A DNA stretch of 64,000 nt from Arion vulgaris (GCA_020796225.1 CM036759.1:22285813-22349812), one strand, 5' to 3'. Shown: positions 1 to 13,290, counted from the stretch's first letter. A program made the numbers and translations. Notes: generated from the letters alone by a model not told the origin.

Positions 1-109
1 CTGGATTGATAAATACAATTGAAACATGAATATACAGAAGAATAGGACGTCAGGGAAATAGAACTGAACTAATAAACAAGTACTTCAACAAGATGGGAAA
101 AGAGAACTG

Positions 110-320
110 CTCATACTAGGTAGAACTTAAACAACTGAGACGTTTTGGTCACATTAAGAGACAAGCCATCTTGGAAGGGGGAAGACAGAGATACAACTGG
201 GATGAGAAAATCAAGACATGGACAGACAATAGTATTGTTATGGATAGAACTGAGGAGCCATTACAGCCAACCTTTGGTGCAAAGATGGCTATATATTTAA
301 CATACACTCAGAATTAGACT
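110..320 (+). pseudogene. LINE reverse transcriptase C-terminal fragment
   Basis: Reads LRRFGHIKRQAILEGGRQRY then WDEKIKTW. The LR.FGH..R...EG..GRQ pattern is the usual C-terminus of non-LTR RT proteins. The N-terminal portion is absent. Confidence 0.65.
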
Positions 321-725
321 TTGACCTGAACATCCTTTACATCACATGATGTAATTCAGTGCTTGATTTGTAGTTTGTCTGCATCATCTTTAGCACTCAA
401 AAGTTTTCTAGTCTGTTACAAACACAATTATTTTCTAAATCACTCTATACAATTCTGTCCACAGTGTGGTTATTTCATATATTGTTTAGTTACTTCAGGT
501 ACATAGTGTTAATGAAGATATAAAACTGAAATTCATAGACTGTTAAATTAGACTACCAACTGTCAGCATATCAGTCATAAGGACCATTTTATAATCTAAA
601 TGGGTCAGTAGGAGCAAGATAAATTTTTGCAGTTCAAAATAGTTTTGAGTGATGTGATATTTCTCACAGCCTAACCACTTCAATTTTGATAAAGATAACT
701 CTTGTATGTAGATTAAATGTTTGAC

Positions 726-926
726 TTACCTGACTTGACTTATTCTTTGAGGAGTATATGGTCTCAACAGTTGTTCGCCACTTTTCGCGTTCTGTGTTTT
801 CTTTATGGCCTCCCAGGAAAGTTGAGCACTCTTCAGTTCCTCAAGAAGACTTAATCTCCAGGTCTGTTTAGGACATCCCTCTTCCGTTTTCCCTGCTGGT
901 TTACTCAAGTGCTTGTCTAGTGACAC
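726..926 (-). pseudogene. LINE C-terminal fragment
   Basis: Minus strand reads CPKQTWRLSLLEELKSAQLS then WEAIKKTQN. It resembles 45888-46073 (GHPKHTWSLLEKLKDIRLSS), so both come from one LINE family. Confidence 0.65.
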
Positions 927-1299
927 TAAATGTTTAGAACATGAGTATTTTCTTTTTCTCCTAGTAACACTCTCAAACTTAATCTTGGAATCTTTGAAAA
1001 GTTAGAGTGACCATCCTAAATTTGTTTCATTTTCTGTCTTGTCACAGAATGGTACTGGTGATGGCATAAAAACTTTTACTTGGTCTTCATTAGACACTTT
1101 GGTAAGAATTATTCAGTTATCACATGAGTTCCACAATAGCTCGCATCAATAGTTCTATCTTTTAGTCTTCTTAAACATGGTATCTAAGTCTATTGAAACC
1201 TATGCAATATCTGAAGAGTATCATAAGTTCTCCTATGTGGAACTGTTTGTGTGTAGTGTTTGTCTGACATTCTATCTATCTATATCCTCTTCATGTTCC

Positions 1300-1446
1300 G
1301 TTTGACACATAAGGCTTCCACCAGAAATTTCCATTGTTGCCATTCTGTTGCCTTTATTCCAATTGTTTCCCATGGCAGAGCACAATCTTTCAACTCTCTT
1401 TCCACAATTCTTCTGCATGTCTCCTTTAGATGCACAGATAGGTGCT
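1300..1446 (-). pseudogene. LINE C-terminal fragment
   Basis: In one minus frame it reads LKETCRRIVERELKDCA, then WETIGIKATEWQQWKFLVEA. The pattern K.TWRR..E.EL...G..W..I...A.....W...V.A is a non-LTR RT C-terminus. Confidence 0.65.
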
Positions 1447-2086
1447 ACATTATCCACTATTAGTTATGTCTCTGCGCACAACATACGTGCACAACATACT
1501 TTTTGATCACTTCATCAACACGAAAACCATTCAAAATGTGCTATGAATTATAAGTACTAGATTTATATTTCTACAATTTAAGTTACATATCCTCATTGTT
1601 ATTATATATCATGTAGTTTAATATCAGAAATTGCAAGACTTTTGAACCACCATGTACTTTTCAGCTTTTCTACATAAGTTTCAAACAGTACATGACAACA
1701 TCAAAATATAGTTCCACAATGTAGTTTGCCTTCTAGTTTATTTTAAAATGAGTTTATTTGTATAATAATGTACCAGGAACTTAGAAGCTATGTTAGCTTT
1801 CATTATATATGATTTATTGTCAGCTCATATTTTTATGTTTGTTATCATCAAGTTTTAATATTTGCTTTTAAAAACATCCTTCTTTCTGCAAGTGAAAGAG
1901 TTGTTAAAGAGTTAAAAATAATTGCAGGTCGGTTATAAACAGAGAAGAAGAATTGTTTTGCAGTTCACTAGATTTCAATCTTGTATATGAACAGATTGTA
2001 CACTTTGTTTTGTAAAAGACAAGATTCGCCAAGCACAAACATATAAGTGCACACACATATGTATATATATATATATATTTGAATAT

Positions 2087-3405
2087 TTTCTGTTTATTTT
2101 GTTTACACGCCAACATTTGTTTACATGCGACTAATATCTTTCGGTAGTAATTTCTGTTTCGGTATTTAATTTTACAAATCTAGTTTTTCTGAGTTATTCA
2201 AACTTATATATAAACATTTATTAAAAGTAGTCATCTGCACTGGAAGCTTCAGAATGACAACAAAAGATTCACTAACAATATTGTGTGTATACAGCACAGC
2301 CTTCCAAATTTTGTTACAAAATAACTATGTGGTGCGCCCATGAGGGGCTAAAACTGTTAAAAACACTCTATCATCATAAAAGAATGGAAATTATAATTAT
2401 TCCGAACATATATTTAATGAATGTAGGATATGTTGCCAAACGGTCAGGGAGCTAATCTCTCATTTATGAGATTGAGGGTTGAAAACTTGGTAAGATTATT
2501 ATATATTTTGTTGCTTTTAATTTGTACCTAGTGATTTATTGTTTGTAATGAAGCTTTATGAATTATTATTTAATATACCTATAGTGATTGCTGAACAGTT
2601 GAAACGCGGGGTCCGAGGGAAGCAAAGAATAGTACCACTGCGACCTACAATGCATATCTTAAAAGGCAACTGATGTAGAACCTAGGGGAAACTACCTTAG
2701 TAAATAAAAAACATAGCAAAATGGGGGTTGTGCTGGCTTACTTGTAGGCACACAACTGGCACAACATACAATCGCTCTTTGGCTCGGATCACATACATAT
2801 CACACAGAGTGGTTAACACGTGGTCAATATGGAGCGTTCGAAAAAAAGTAGAAGAAGAACAGTTGTAAGGAAAACTACATTTAAAAAGAGTTTGATAGTT
2901 AAGCGAGCTCGCTAACATATAAGACATTTCATTAATGGGGTTGATTTATTGTTCAATGTAAACAGTGTAACTGATGCATACAATTTACAAATAAATAGAT
3001 AAAATACACTTACTACTCAAATATTTCACTTTGAAACTTCTATTGCAGGGACTGCATTTGCACTGTTCTTTCTGCGATATGTATCATTTAATCAAATATA
3101 AATTATATTAGCCTGATGTGTACGTAAAAATATATGTGTATTTGAAATGTAACATAACATTTTCGACCATTGACATTTTTCTGATGCTTCAACATTTTGT
3201 TTTGTAGTTGATCATTTATTTTTTCCCTCATTTTTTAAAACAGGGACATGGCTGAAAGGTGTTGATCCCAGAGGTATGATTATTTTCCCTATTTATTTTG
3301 CTTGCACATCAACATTTGTTTACATGTGACTAATATCTTTTGCAAGTCATTTCTGTATCAGTGTTCTCATTTTATGAATCCAGTTTTTCTGAGTGATTCA
3401 AACTG
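2087..3405 (+). repeat. Pair of about 120-bp direct repeats 1.2 kb apart
   Basis: 2087-2205 and 3287-3405 share TTATTTTG.TT(A/G)CACGCCA-like start, CAACATTTGTTTACATG, GACTAATATCTTT and CAGTTTTTCTGAGTGATTCA-like end. The DNA between them has no frame I recognise. Confidence 0.6.
2600..2865 (+). mobile_element. SINE-like repeat, family B (copy 1)
   Basis: Colinear with the copies at 5045, 5905 (minus) and 22515: CAAAGAATAGTACCACTGCG, CTACAATGCAT, CTAGTAAATAAAAAA-like block, AACTGGCACAACATACAATC, GGATCACATAC, and an end rich in GAAGAAG. Confidence 0.7.
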
Positions 3406-3419
3406 CTCATTGAATGTTC

Positions 3420-5040
3420 TGTTTTAGTATTGTTATAGATTATTTGTTAATATGTGTTTTGTGGTTATTGTTAAATAAATGATGTACAAGAACAATTAAA
3501 ACTATCCAACAGATGACAACGGTAATATTTCGTGAACATCTGGTTGTTTTCATTACCAGTAATTGGAGTTACAGAAAAAACTATTATTTGCAAATATAGT
3601 AATAACCTATATTAGTCATAACTGACTATATGATGATGCCGCCCCTGAAGGAATGATACATGTCTAGCTCTGTTGTTTTGTTTAAGTAGCTACTTGCAAC
3701 AATTTCTCTTCTCTTTTGATTGTTGCAGTTTTTCCTTCACCCAGTTTAAGTTATACATATATACAAAGTAATATTAATGTGCAACATAAATGGTATAGCA
3801 GAAGCACTTAAAATATGGTGATGACAATGTTATATTAATGAGCAACAAGACAAAATGATAATCATGAAAAAACGTGCATGCTCAACTTGGAGTAGTTAAG
3901 AATATGTTGGAAAAAAAGACACTACATCATGTGTAATAGCACCAATATCGAATGACTTGACAAAAACTTGGCTGCCAATAAATGAAAGTAATGACGTGGA
4001 ACATGAAGCCCATTAAATAATCGAAATGAATCACCTTCAGTAATTGAAAAACTGGAAAGACAGCAAGGCTTATAAACAACTTGAAAATTCAGTAGACTGA
4101 CACCTCACCAAATCAAGTATTTTAAAAAAAAGTGAAGAACCAGTTTTCATACCATGTGGTATATTGAGGAACATGGTGCCAGGACTTTTTAGAATTTTGT
4201 TATTAACCAAATCATGCAATGGATGATGTGGTAAACATCAAGACTGTGACCTTTACTTCCTAGTGTTAATCTGGTACCCAATTGAGACGGTATCGACCTG
4301 AGAAATATTGTGAAAAAAACAATCCTACTCCATTGTGGAATATGATCCTGAAACAACATGTCTATGAAGCAAGTACTCTTTAACTATTATGCTATTGTGA
4401 CACACTTTCACCCGATGTAACAGGGATGCGGAGGAAAAGAGAAGATGAAGTCATAATCTTCAGACTCCACACACGGCACAATAGACTGATGTTCCAACTT
4501 TTCAATTAGCTAAAGATAGCAACTTTGATACGTGTGACAGTGGCACTGACAACAGATTTATCAACATCTTGTAGAAAGATGTTCAACATGCAAGAAGCAG
4601 AGAAGACTGCTATGGCAGTCACTAGGGCAATTTTAGCTCAAGCTTTTTAGAGATCTTCATAATTGACAACCTAAGACAGACCACTACTGTCATTGAACAT
4701 ATTCAGGCTGATGCTTGGCAGTGAACAAAGAATAAGAATATTAATAAACTAAAAACCTAAAATAAAGCTGGCAAAACGGAAGACGGTACAAAAGAAACAG
4801 TTAATATATATGATAAATTGGTATTACAATAACGGGTCAAATTAAAAAAAAAGTATTAGTTACAATGAATTTTAAAATGTATAATTAAAGAACTATGTTT
4901 AATTGACTTAAAGTTTTTTTTTTTTTAAAACTCTAAACTAAGAAAAGATCTTGAGTAAAACTCTAGAAATTGTAATCTATCAGCTTCATTTATATATTTT
5001 TTTCAAAATTCTTAGATATCTTATTTGTTTCAATGTCTCC
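3420..5040. other. No gene seen
   Basis: AT-rich intergenic DNA with short stop-filled frames only. Confidence 0.6.
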
Positions 5041-5044
5041 TCCT

Positions 5045-5300
5045 GTGTTGTGCCGGAGCCCGCAGGGGAAGCAATGAACAGTCCCACTGCAACCTACAGT
5101 GCATGTCGTAAGAGGCGACTGGTGTAGGCCCTAGGGATGCTACCCTAGTAAATAAAAAAGCAGTGCAGAAATCAGATGTGCTGGCCTACTTGTGGGCGCA
5201 TAACTGGCACAACGTACAATCTCTCTTACGCTCAGATCACATACAAATCACACAGATTGGTTGACAATTGATCGATGTGGGGCGTTGGAAGAAGAAGTTT
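5045..5300 (+). mobile_element. SINE-like repeat, family B (copy 2)
   Basis: Contains TGCATGTCGTAAGAGGCGAC, CCTAGTAAATAAAAAAGC, GGCGCATAACTGGCACAACG and the GAAGAAG tail. Forms a tail-to-tail inverted pair with the next copy. Confidence 0.7.
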
Positions 5301-5394
5301 CAATGTCATACGTTTCCCATTCTATCTAACATTAGTTTCAATTGTTGTGTTTTATGTGTCCCATTATGGATCTACAATTTTTTTATATTCTAGC

Positions 5395-5463
5395 TCTCTC
5401 TCTCCCTCCCTCTCTCTCTCTCTCTCTGTGTCTAACTCTCTCTCTCTGTGTCTAACTCTCTCT
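5395..5463 (+). repeat. (CT)n microsatellite
   Basis: Interrupted CT tract with TGTGTCTAA breaks. Confidence 0.9.
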
Positions 5464-5641
5464 AGCCTGTGACTCACCTGGCGCTTAGGGCAGAAACAAA
5501 TGCACATCATTTTCCTATATTCTTGACTGTTTTCTGTATTGTGTTCCAGCTATGATTCATCTTTTATATTCTAGTTAATTAATAACGCATTATTAATTTA
5601 TATTAGTTGTTTTTTAGTCCTGTTTTATTCTCTATCCTTGA

Positions 5642-5905
5642 TACGCGCAGTGTAGTCTTCTTGTTCTTCGAACACTCCATATCGATCACTTGTTAACCAC
5701 TCTTTGTGATTTGTATGTGATCCGAGCCTAGGAGAGGTTGTACGCTGTGCCAGTTATGCGCCAGCACATCTGATTTCTGCGACGCTTTTTTATTTACATG
5801 GTAGCTTACCTAGACCCCTGCCTCTTATGACATGCCTTGTAGGTCGCAGTATTACTATTCTTTGCTCTCCTTGAGGGCCCCGGCAACACACGGGCGGCAG
5901 TTTAG
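5642..5905 (-). mobile_element. SINE-like repeat, family B (copy 3)
   Basis: Minus-strand copy with head GTGTGTTGCCGGGGCCC, the TGCGACCTACAAGGCATGTC block, GTAAATAAAAAAGCGTCG, and tail toward 5642. Confidence 0.7.
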
Positions 5906-6265
5906 TCAAAATGCCAACCCTGTCACATTGTTTATGCACTTTATTATCATCTCATTCAACTCTATTCCGTTATTATTGTAGTTCTTTTTTATATTCATTG
6001 ATGTTTCTGCACAGCATGTGCGATGTTGTATTATAACTTGAATCTCTAAAATTAGTAAATTATTAGAATTGTAAATGTAATTTAGTTATAATTTTGTGTG
6101 TGCTGTAGTCATTTAATTTTTGCACCTAAAATTACTGTTTGATGTTTATTTTGTCAAAAAGTGACCATTAAATTCATACTCAATAAGTAGTAAATAAGTA
6201 AAGAAAAAAAGAAGTTAATACATGAAATAGATAACGTTTTCCATTACTAAAGTTAACAGTATCCC

Positions 6266-6269
<4 letters not shown>

Positions 6270-6312
<43 letters not shown>
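6270..6312 (+). repeat. (CT)n microsatellite
   Basis: Pure CT tract of about 20 units. Confidence 0.95.
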
Positions 6313-6313
<1 letters not shown>

Positions 6314-6659
6314 TCTCCTGTTCCTCCCTTTATCCCCCTATTTTTGTTTGTTTGTTAAAGTGCAATATTCCTATTCATTTTAATACAATCATGACTTGTT
6401 AATAGAAAAGCGCAATAAGAAAGTTCTGTAAGAAAATAACAGTCGCGAAGAGTAGATAAGAACATTACGAGGAGCAGATAAGAACAATACGATCCCACGA
6501 AAATTATTATCGATGGAAAAGGAAAGGCTTTAAGCGAACAAGAAATGGTAATTGACAGATGGCGGTACTACTTTAATTAACTTCTCAATGTGCAACCAGA
6601 GAAGCAAAATAACACAAGAAAGCACAGTAAACATAAATAAAGAACTAGAAACAAGTCTA

Positions 6660-7980
6660 ACACTCTGAGTTTAAAATAAATGCTCTATCAATGTCTCCAT
6701 CCAACCTAGCAGCAAACCCAGACATTGTTACTGTCGGTCTACTTAATGCAACTTTGTGGGAATAAATTTGCTACACAGACTATTCAATGAAGTCTGGATC
6801 GCGTAAGAAACACCAAAAGATAGGAGACATGCAATAATAGTTTCCATCTGGAAGAGGAAAGGTAGCAAAAGGGACTGCACGGAATATATAGAAATATCGC
6901 TACTGAATCACACCGCGAAAATATATATTCTGCAAAATACTGGGGGAAATGCTGCTAACTATCGAGCCACCGTTTAACCATTCACAAATGGAATTCCGGA
7001 AGAACAGAAGCTGTACCTAGACAATATTAGCCCTTTAGACAGTTAGTGGGAAGGACTGTCGAATCCAATAAACACCTACACATTGCGTTTGTGGATCAGG
7101 AAAAAGTCTGTCTCTATATAAACAGCCAGTGTACAATTAGAACAAACACAGGTCTGCAAGAAAAGTTTCGAGTTGGGTCTGGAGTAAGACAAGGATGCGT
7201 AGAATCACCGCTGTTGTTTATCACATCTGTCGACTAAGTCTGTAAAATAGCTAACACCAGTCTTGGTGAACTCCTAATTAAATTGATTTTTTTGCCGACG
7301 ATCTGGCAATCATATCAACAGAAGAATAGCTACAACACATTAACAGACTCCAGTTAACATGCGGTGACTGCAAGATGAAAATTAACAAAGACAAAACCGA
7401 AGTAATGACATTCTCTTGAGAGGAAAGCGTTACAGGTATCTCCGACAAACATCAATTAAAACATGTTGAAGACTTTACATATCGGGGGAGCTTTGTTTTC
7501 AGCAGATAGAAGAACTAACGAAATCCAACATATGTGCAGTAAATCAAACCATAAGACAAATGGCACCATTTGTGAAAATGCAAGTATGCCACCATGAACA
7601 TTAAAAAATCATTGTACAACGTGATCGTTCTCCCAACATTATGCTATCAGTGCCAAACCTGGATGATACCAAACGACAGAATAAAACTAGTCACGACAGA
7701 GATGAAGTGTCTAAGCAGAATGTTGGAAACATCAAGAAAAGGCAGGTTTAGAAATGAAAACATCCGGGAGGAAAAATGGATACAACATCAGTTTAGAAAA
7801 ACCTTCATTAAACAGATTGCCAACAGAAGTGCGCCGAGCAATGTTACCCCAATACAATGTATGCAAGGCAAAAGGTAAACCACAGAAATAACAGGCTGTA
7901 AAGTCACAATGTACAAAGCGCACACAAGAACCCATTCTAGAGATCTCTTCTTATTCTGACGCTGTGAGGCAAAACATGAT
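6660..7980 (+). pseudogene. LINE reverse transcriptase, broken
   Basis: Colinear motifs in several frames: IWKRKGSKRDC and ISLLNHTAKI (about 6840-6930), SGVRQGCVESPLLF (about 7178), FADDLAI (catalytic DD, near 7291) and YNVIVLPTLCYQCQTWMIP (7612 on), then TTEMKCLSRML. This is the fingers-palm-thumb order of a non-LTR RT. Many stops and frameshifts; no endonuclease domain was found. The 3' part matches 26640-27080 (minus) and 28170-28400 (plus). Confidence 0.85.
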
Positions 7981-8239
7981 TAATGAAAAGAATGAAAGAT
8001 TACGTGTTAGACACTGATAGGGCAAACTATAGTAGTTTTGTTCCAATAAAAAAGAATATCAGGCACTAACTATTAAGTCAAATTGTAATAGTTTTCCATC
8101 CAATAATGCTGATTTGTCAGGCACTGATAGGACAACCTAGTAAAATGTAGTGGTTTTGTACCAACAATAGAATCACTACTATTGAATTAGTTATAAAATG
8201 CTATCTTGATGAAACTATTGGTTGTGCCATATCCTGAAG

Positions 8240-8320
8240 GTTTGATTATTGATATATATATATATATATATATCAATAATATAAAGCTTGATAAAGGCCT
8301 TGTTGGTCGAAACGTTGCTG
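8240..8320 (+). other. AT palindrome followed by a hammerhead-like motif
   Basis: A TA run bounded by ATTATTGATA and TATCAATAAT forms a long perfect hairpin at about 8246-8281. Next is TTGATAAAGGCC-TTGTT-GGTCGAAACG, shaped like a hammerhead core (conserved strand, stem II, GAAA strand) but with two changes from CTGATGA. Confidence 0.45.
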
Positions 8321-8999
8321 TTTATCGTCACTGTTTCTGTATTTTGTGAAACTATAGTACTTTGTTTGTACGTGTTTCACTATATATATATATGTGTGTA
8401 TGAACAGAGTCTAAGGAAGACAAAGCTGACGCTTCCAGACATTCATCATTGTGTAAGTTACTGCTTCCTGTCTGGTATGCTCGGTTATTTAACTTTGCTC
8501 TTGTGTAGACATTCTCCCTTCGTGAAATGGAATGAATCAATATGTAGCATGGTGCATGCTTTTATTAGTTTTTTGTTTTTTTCTTTGGAGCTTTTGTACT
8601 GCTTGGTTTTATTCTGAAATCCATGATTGTGGAAGTAATAATGATTGTGATTTTGTCTTTGTTGTGTGTATTGCTTTATACTGAACTAGCAACCATATTG
8701 TATCGTACTTCTTCGGGAGTAGCCGTCTGTGACCACAATCACGCTATGTTGTATCTAGTAAGACGAAATCAAATTCCACTTTGCTCAGTCCATGGTTATC
8801 ATAAGTAGTATAGCAAAGATTTTTTTTTTTTTTTTTTAGAGCTGTTCTCTGTTAAGTGTCATGTATCTGCTTCTCTTTTGCCTTCCTTACTTGTTCCATA
8901 ACATGTGTGTGTTCTGTTAATACGGGTGGCTTCTACCATGAATACATATTTGATCTAATTCCAGTTCTAAATTAGTAAGCTCAATTTTTTTCTTAACTT

Positions 9000-9475
9000 C
9001 CCTTGAAGAAGCATAAGGCATCAACAACTTGTCTCCAGCCAGATCTGTCTTGACACGCCAACTTAGTTCATTACAGGTCTTTCCCGCATTTCCTCTGTCT
9101 GCAATTCATCTCCCTGTCTCTACAGGTCTTCTTCTACCCCTCTTGTCTCCATTATTCCAATTTAGTACCCACGCGTGGGTGTCTAAGTCTTCGGCATTCT
9201 TAATGTATGTCCTAACCACTTCCATCTCTTCCTTTTTATTTTCTCGTTAATATTCTTAATGCTTGTACGCCGGGTGATCTCAGTATTAGGTATTCTTTGA
9301 TCCCAACGAATTCGAAGAAATCTTCTGAGACATCTTCCATCAAAGCTTCTTACGCAACTATCTGTCTTTGTGTATTTGTTTTCCATGTTTCTGATCCACA
9401 CAATAAAACTGATCATATATTTACTTAGTAAATATAATAAGATATCACATTGTACCGTTCCGTTCTCTGCTGTTA
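9000..9475 (-). pseudogene. LINE C-terminal fragment
   Basis: Minus strand reads CLRRFLRIRWDQRIPNTEIT, then KRWKWLGHTLRMPKT, a typical non-LTR RT C-terminus. The following 3' part (NELSWRVKTDLAG) matches 32930-33000. Confidence 0.8.
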
Positions 9476-9479
9476 GAAT

Positions 9480-11510
9480 TGCAACATGTTGAGGAGAGTC
9501 TATGACACATTTTGTACTGATCCTTTGTGTGCCATATTTGTCATTAGATGATGAATTATAATCCTTTAATAGCATGTATGATTTTTGTTTTATTATCTAG
9601 CATGGTTCTTTCATAATTTGACTGTATCTGGTACTTATGTAACAATAAGTGAAATGTGTTTTTATGTGGAGAAAGTAGTTTTAGACCATTGTCATTGAGT
9701 TATTAGTATGTGTCGATTCCTCCCTAGCAATAATGGCTGGCGTATTCCGTTTGTGTGGACATATTTTTTTGAGTTTGTTTTCTAGACAGTTGCAGTCCTC
9801 TGCTTGCGGGATCTGCCTTCCCGGGTTTGTCTACAGTCATTGTACTGTAGGTGATTTCTGCTGTCGGGCTCACCAACCCGGACTTTTGTGCAGGGTGTGC
9901 TCGCTAGACACTAGAGTTTAATCCCCATATATTTGTGAAAAGTGTCATAGAAGTAGATAAAACAAGAAAAAAAAATGTCCTCCTCATGGTAGATGACTGT
10001 TATTTGTCTCAGCTGAGGGGATGGGTTGGTTGCAGCCAGATCTTTTACCTCTCGTCGATGGGTTCCGCGTTATCACCTTAAGGGGGCCCTATCCAATTCC
10101 TCGTAATTTCATCTGGCCTTTCACCTTCAGTTTGTCCGGCTTGGTTAGACTTGCAAAGAGTTAGACTTCCGCCGACTTAGCCTGAAGGATCGTCAAGATA
10201 CACAAAATGTCCAACCATGATAAAGGTAGATTAATGGTGTAGGTAAACATCATTCTCTACAAGTATCCTTCCACTAACCAAGTCAACCTTGTTATCGTGC
10301 TCTTCAATCCACGCGGAGTTTTATATCAGTGATTGACAAACTGGTGTTATGTTCTTCATTTCTGTTTCTGTGTGTAATGACTTTTGGTTTTGTGGCAGTG
10401 GTCTTGCGTTCGCCCGCTATGACTTCAGTCGTGATCAAGGAGCTGGAATGTCGCTTCTGGCTTTTTTTTGCGTTAATGCATGTTTTCCTTTTTATCAGTG
10501 TACCCCCGCCTTCTCCACTCCAGAGATTGGCAGTGGTCTAATTTGTAACCTTTCTATTACTCAATTTACAACATACTTCTTATCTCTATATATTATTTTG
10601 ATTTGTATAGTTCTTTTACTTCATTAATCTGAGTCATACTTTAAAATAACCGTTATGCTTTTAAAAAAAAATCTTATCAGTGCCCTATTGCAGAAATTTG
10701 TGTATGCCAACAACTTTATTCATGATTAATACTTCCAGAATAATCGAAAGATAACACTTTCTTTCTCACTGTATGTGTCTCTGTCCCTGGCGTCTTCGAT
10801 TATTCAACGTCTTCTCATATCCAACAAAACCGACAACGATTATTTCCCAAAACTATATTCTTTATTGGACGTGTCGTGCCTGTAATCACTCACTATCGAT
10901 CCAGAAGTGTATTTAAAATTGATAAACCCACTATGGCCTCCCTCTCCCCTGAGATTCCTATTTGAATTGATTGTCTTTCCCGGTTTACGTGTTGTTGTCG
11001 TGTAGTCATACCTTTTGAAATGTTGGAAGTCCTTACACTTTGTTTTCAGGAAAAAGTATGTCTCTATATAAACATATATATATATATATATATATACGTG
11101 TTTCGCTACTTACACTTTGTCAATGTTTAAATTTCAACAGTCGTCATATATCTGTACAAATGGATGGGTTGTACAACAGCAGCATGACCATATCTTCTAT
11201 GTGAAACAGTTTTATCTCCGCACTATGTTTTGTTATTTTTGCATTGTCATGTTTACGAGTTTGCTTTTTTATTTATTTATTATTTGGATACCATATATGG
11301 GCGTTAGAATATAATAGAGAAAATGTGTTACTAAACGCTGTGTTGGTTATTGGAGAAGAAAGTCTGATTATTTTTGGAGTAGGGTATCCAATATCCCATA
11401 TGAGGGCCCTTTAAACAAACCACATGAACAAAAACAATACTAAAGAAGCATCAGACGTTCTGGTGGAGATCGTCGCTCATGCGTCAGAGTGCTGGATTGC
11501 TATTGTTTAT
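9480..11510. other. No gene seen
   Basis: Short T-rich frames without recognisable motifs, and a TA run at about 11071-11094. Confidence 0.6.
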
Positions 11511-11520
11511 GTCAGGTACT

Positions 11521-11752
11521 AGAAAAGCGAATGATTGACTTAATTGCACCGGGTTTTCCCATATGGCCCAGTCTTCTCGCTCGGCAGAAATGACATGTCA
11601 CCTGTCGAGAGTGTTGTACAAAGCACGAATTGCTTAGCTCCAGCAACAATCCTAGGGATCTGGAAAAATTGCACACGTGACTCGGTCCGGATTCGAACCT
11701 ACAACCTTCGAAACGCCAGGCAAATGACTTAACTACTTCACCGTAGAGATCA
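11521..11752 (-). mobile_element. tRNA-derived SINE with 10-bp target duplication
   Basis: GTCAGGTACT occurs at 11511-11520 and 11753-11762. The minus strand begins CTCTACGGTGAAGTAGTTAA (A-box region) and has a B box, GTAGGTTCGAATCC. Same family as 13924-14147. Confidence 0.87.
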
Positions 11753-12589
11753 GTCAGGTACTTCAGTGTAAGGACGTCTTATGAACTAGTCAAAGGTCGG
11801 TGTAACAAAAGCTGTTGCCAGCGCTGTTAACACGATCTAGTCTTTGTGTCACATCTACATCGAACTAGAAGCTATCTTCACATAGCTCTACATGTCAATG
11901 TCATGGGACATTAAGAACAAGACCTTTGTTCTCTGTACCCGCAGATCCAACGTGACATACATGTACAGTCAACACTTAGAATAGGTCAAGGTTAGTAAGT
12001 CAATTGTAAACTCCTCTCCTCATTTTGTGCGACAATAGTATTACTCTATTACCAGTACTGCATTATTCTAATCATGTCACAGCTATCGCATAATGATAAT
12101 CGATGACGTTGGGTAACATCTGCTTAATAGAAGAACCATAATTTAAAAAAAAAATATTCGACGTTTTTAAAGAGCATGGAAGTACTTTGGTATAAATTGT
12201 TAAGAACGAAAATATTGGCTTATGAAATATGGAACGTACATTGACACGACGTAGATATTTATTCACGCAAGGGATGCGTGTACACGTTATGGCTGAAATA
12301 TTTATGGTGTGTCAGATGTTATATATAGATCTCATTCTAACTTATCTTGCGACGCTATCTGATCGTTTGTTTATGCTATGTCGAGTGTAGTACTGACTTT
12401 AACAGACTTGTTTAGACACGGACATTCATGAAAGCAAGAAACTCACACATCGATATACTACATAATTATACTAATAAATGGATACACATCGATGTACTAC
12501 ATAATTATACTTAAAGACTATTTACGCCGTGGCACCTCCTTTCTACATAAGAACGAATCATTTTGTACTTATTTTAGTTTAGTTTAGTC

Positions 12590-12800
12590 GTCGGATCATC
12601 ATCACTGCACGTCGAACAAATTAGTCCATAAGTGCTCCGATCTCTCCCTCAGTATGTCCCTCAGCGTGTGGCGACTAACGACACCGGTTCTTTGTTGGTT
12701 TACAATTCTTTGTCTGCCAGCATAGCGTTCTTGTCGAGCTACACCACACCTAACTTTGAGTTCTTGCAGTTGTATTTTGTACTTATATCAGAGCCAACCA
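12590..12800 (-). pseudogene. LINE 3'-end fragment (RNase H-bearing family)
   Basis: Matches the region just after RNase H in the 23780-24215 and 35320-36240 copies (NQQRTGV...HTLRD...EIS..LWT in one frame). Confidence 0.6.
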
Positions 12801-13029
12801 ACTGCATACATTACATGGGAAAACTAAAAAAATGAGGAAGTCAAATAAAATGCATGAGATAAACACGAGCATTGGGATATTGTTGAAATTGGATCACCTA
12901 CAGTCGGCTCCCAGTATACAATAGTGATACATTGCAGAGGAACACCTCATCCCCATCTCTCTCGAACATCAATACACTAATTGTATTGCAACAAATATAT
13001 GGTAATGTTAATCCCATACTGTAATAAAC

Positions 13030-13290
13030 TCGTCCGAGTGGTTACCGGGTCTCAAATTTGGGGTGTAAAGAATAGAACCACTGTTACCTGCCACGCATGT
13101 CGTAAGAGACGACTAAGGAGGTCTGGCTGAAATCGGATGCACGTGTCTCAAAGTTGTAGAAGTCTATGCGTTTAGGGTCTACCAAACCAATGTGCAACGT
13201 ATACACGTTCTTAGCAAAGATCAAACATATCTCAAAGAGTGATTAAAATTGGTGGTAAAGAACGAACGCAAAAAAGAAGAATAAGTAATA
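13030..13290 (+). mobile_element. SINE-like repeat, family A (copy 1)
   Basis: CCGAGTGGTTACCGGG head, GTGTAAAGAATAGAACCACT, then GTCGTAAGAGACGACTAAGG, then AACGTATACACGTTCTTAGC, ending in an AAGAAGAA-type tail. Colinear with the minus-strand copy at 50795-51112. No B box was recognised, so the Pol III origin is inference. Confidence 0.65.

Noticed and set aside
8259..8276. AT dinucleotide runs considered as origins or promoters
   Set aside because: Such runs recur throughout the window as ordinary microsatellites.
8288..8617. 109-codon plus-strand hydrophobic frame
   Set aside because: T-rich low-complexity DNA gives hydrophobic codons; no homology recognised, and it starts within a repeat-like motif and AT runs.
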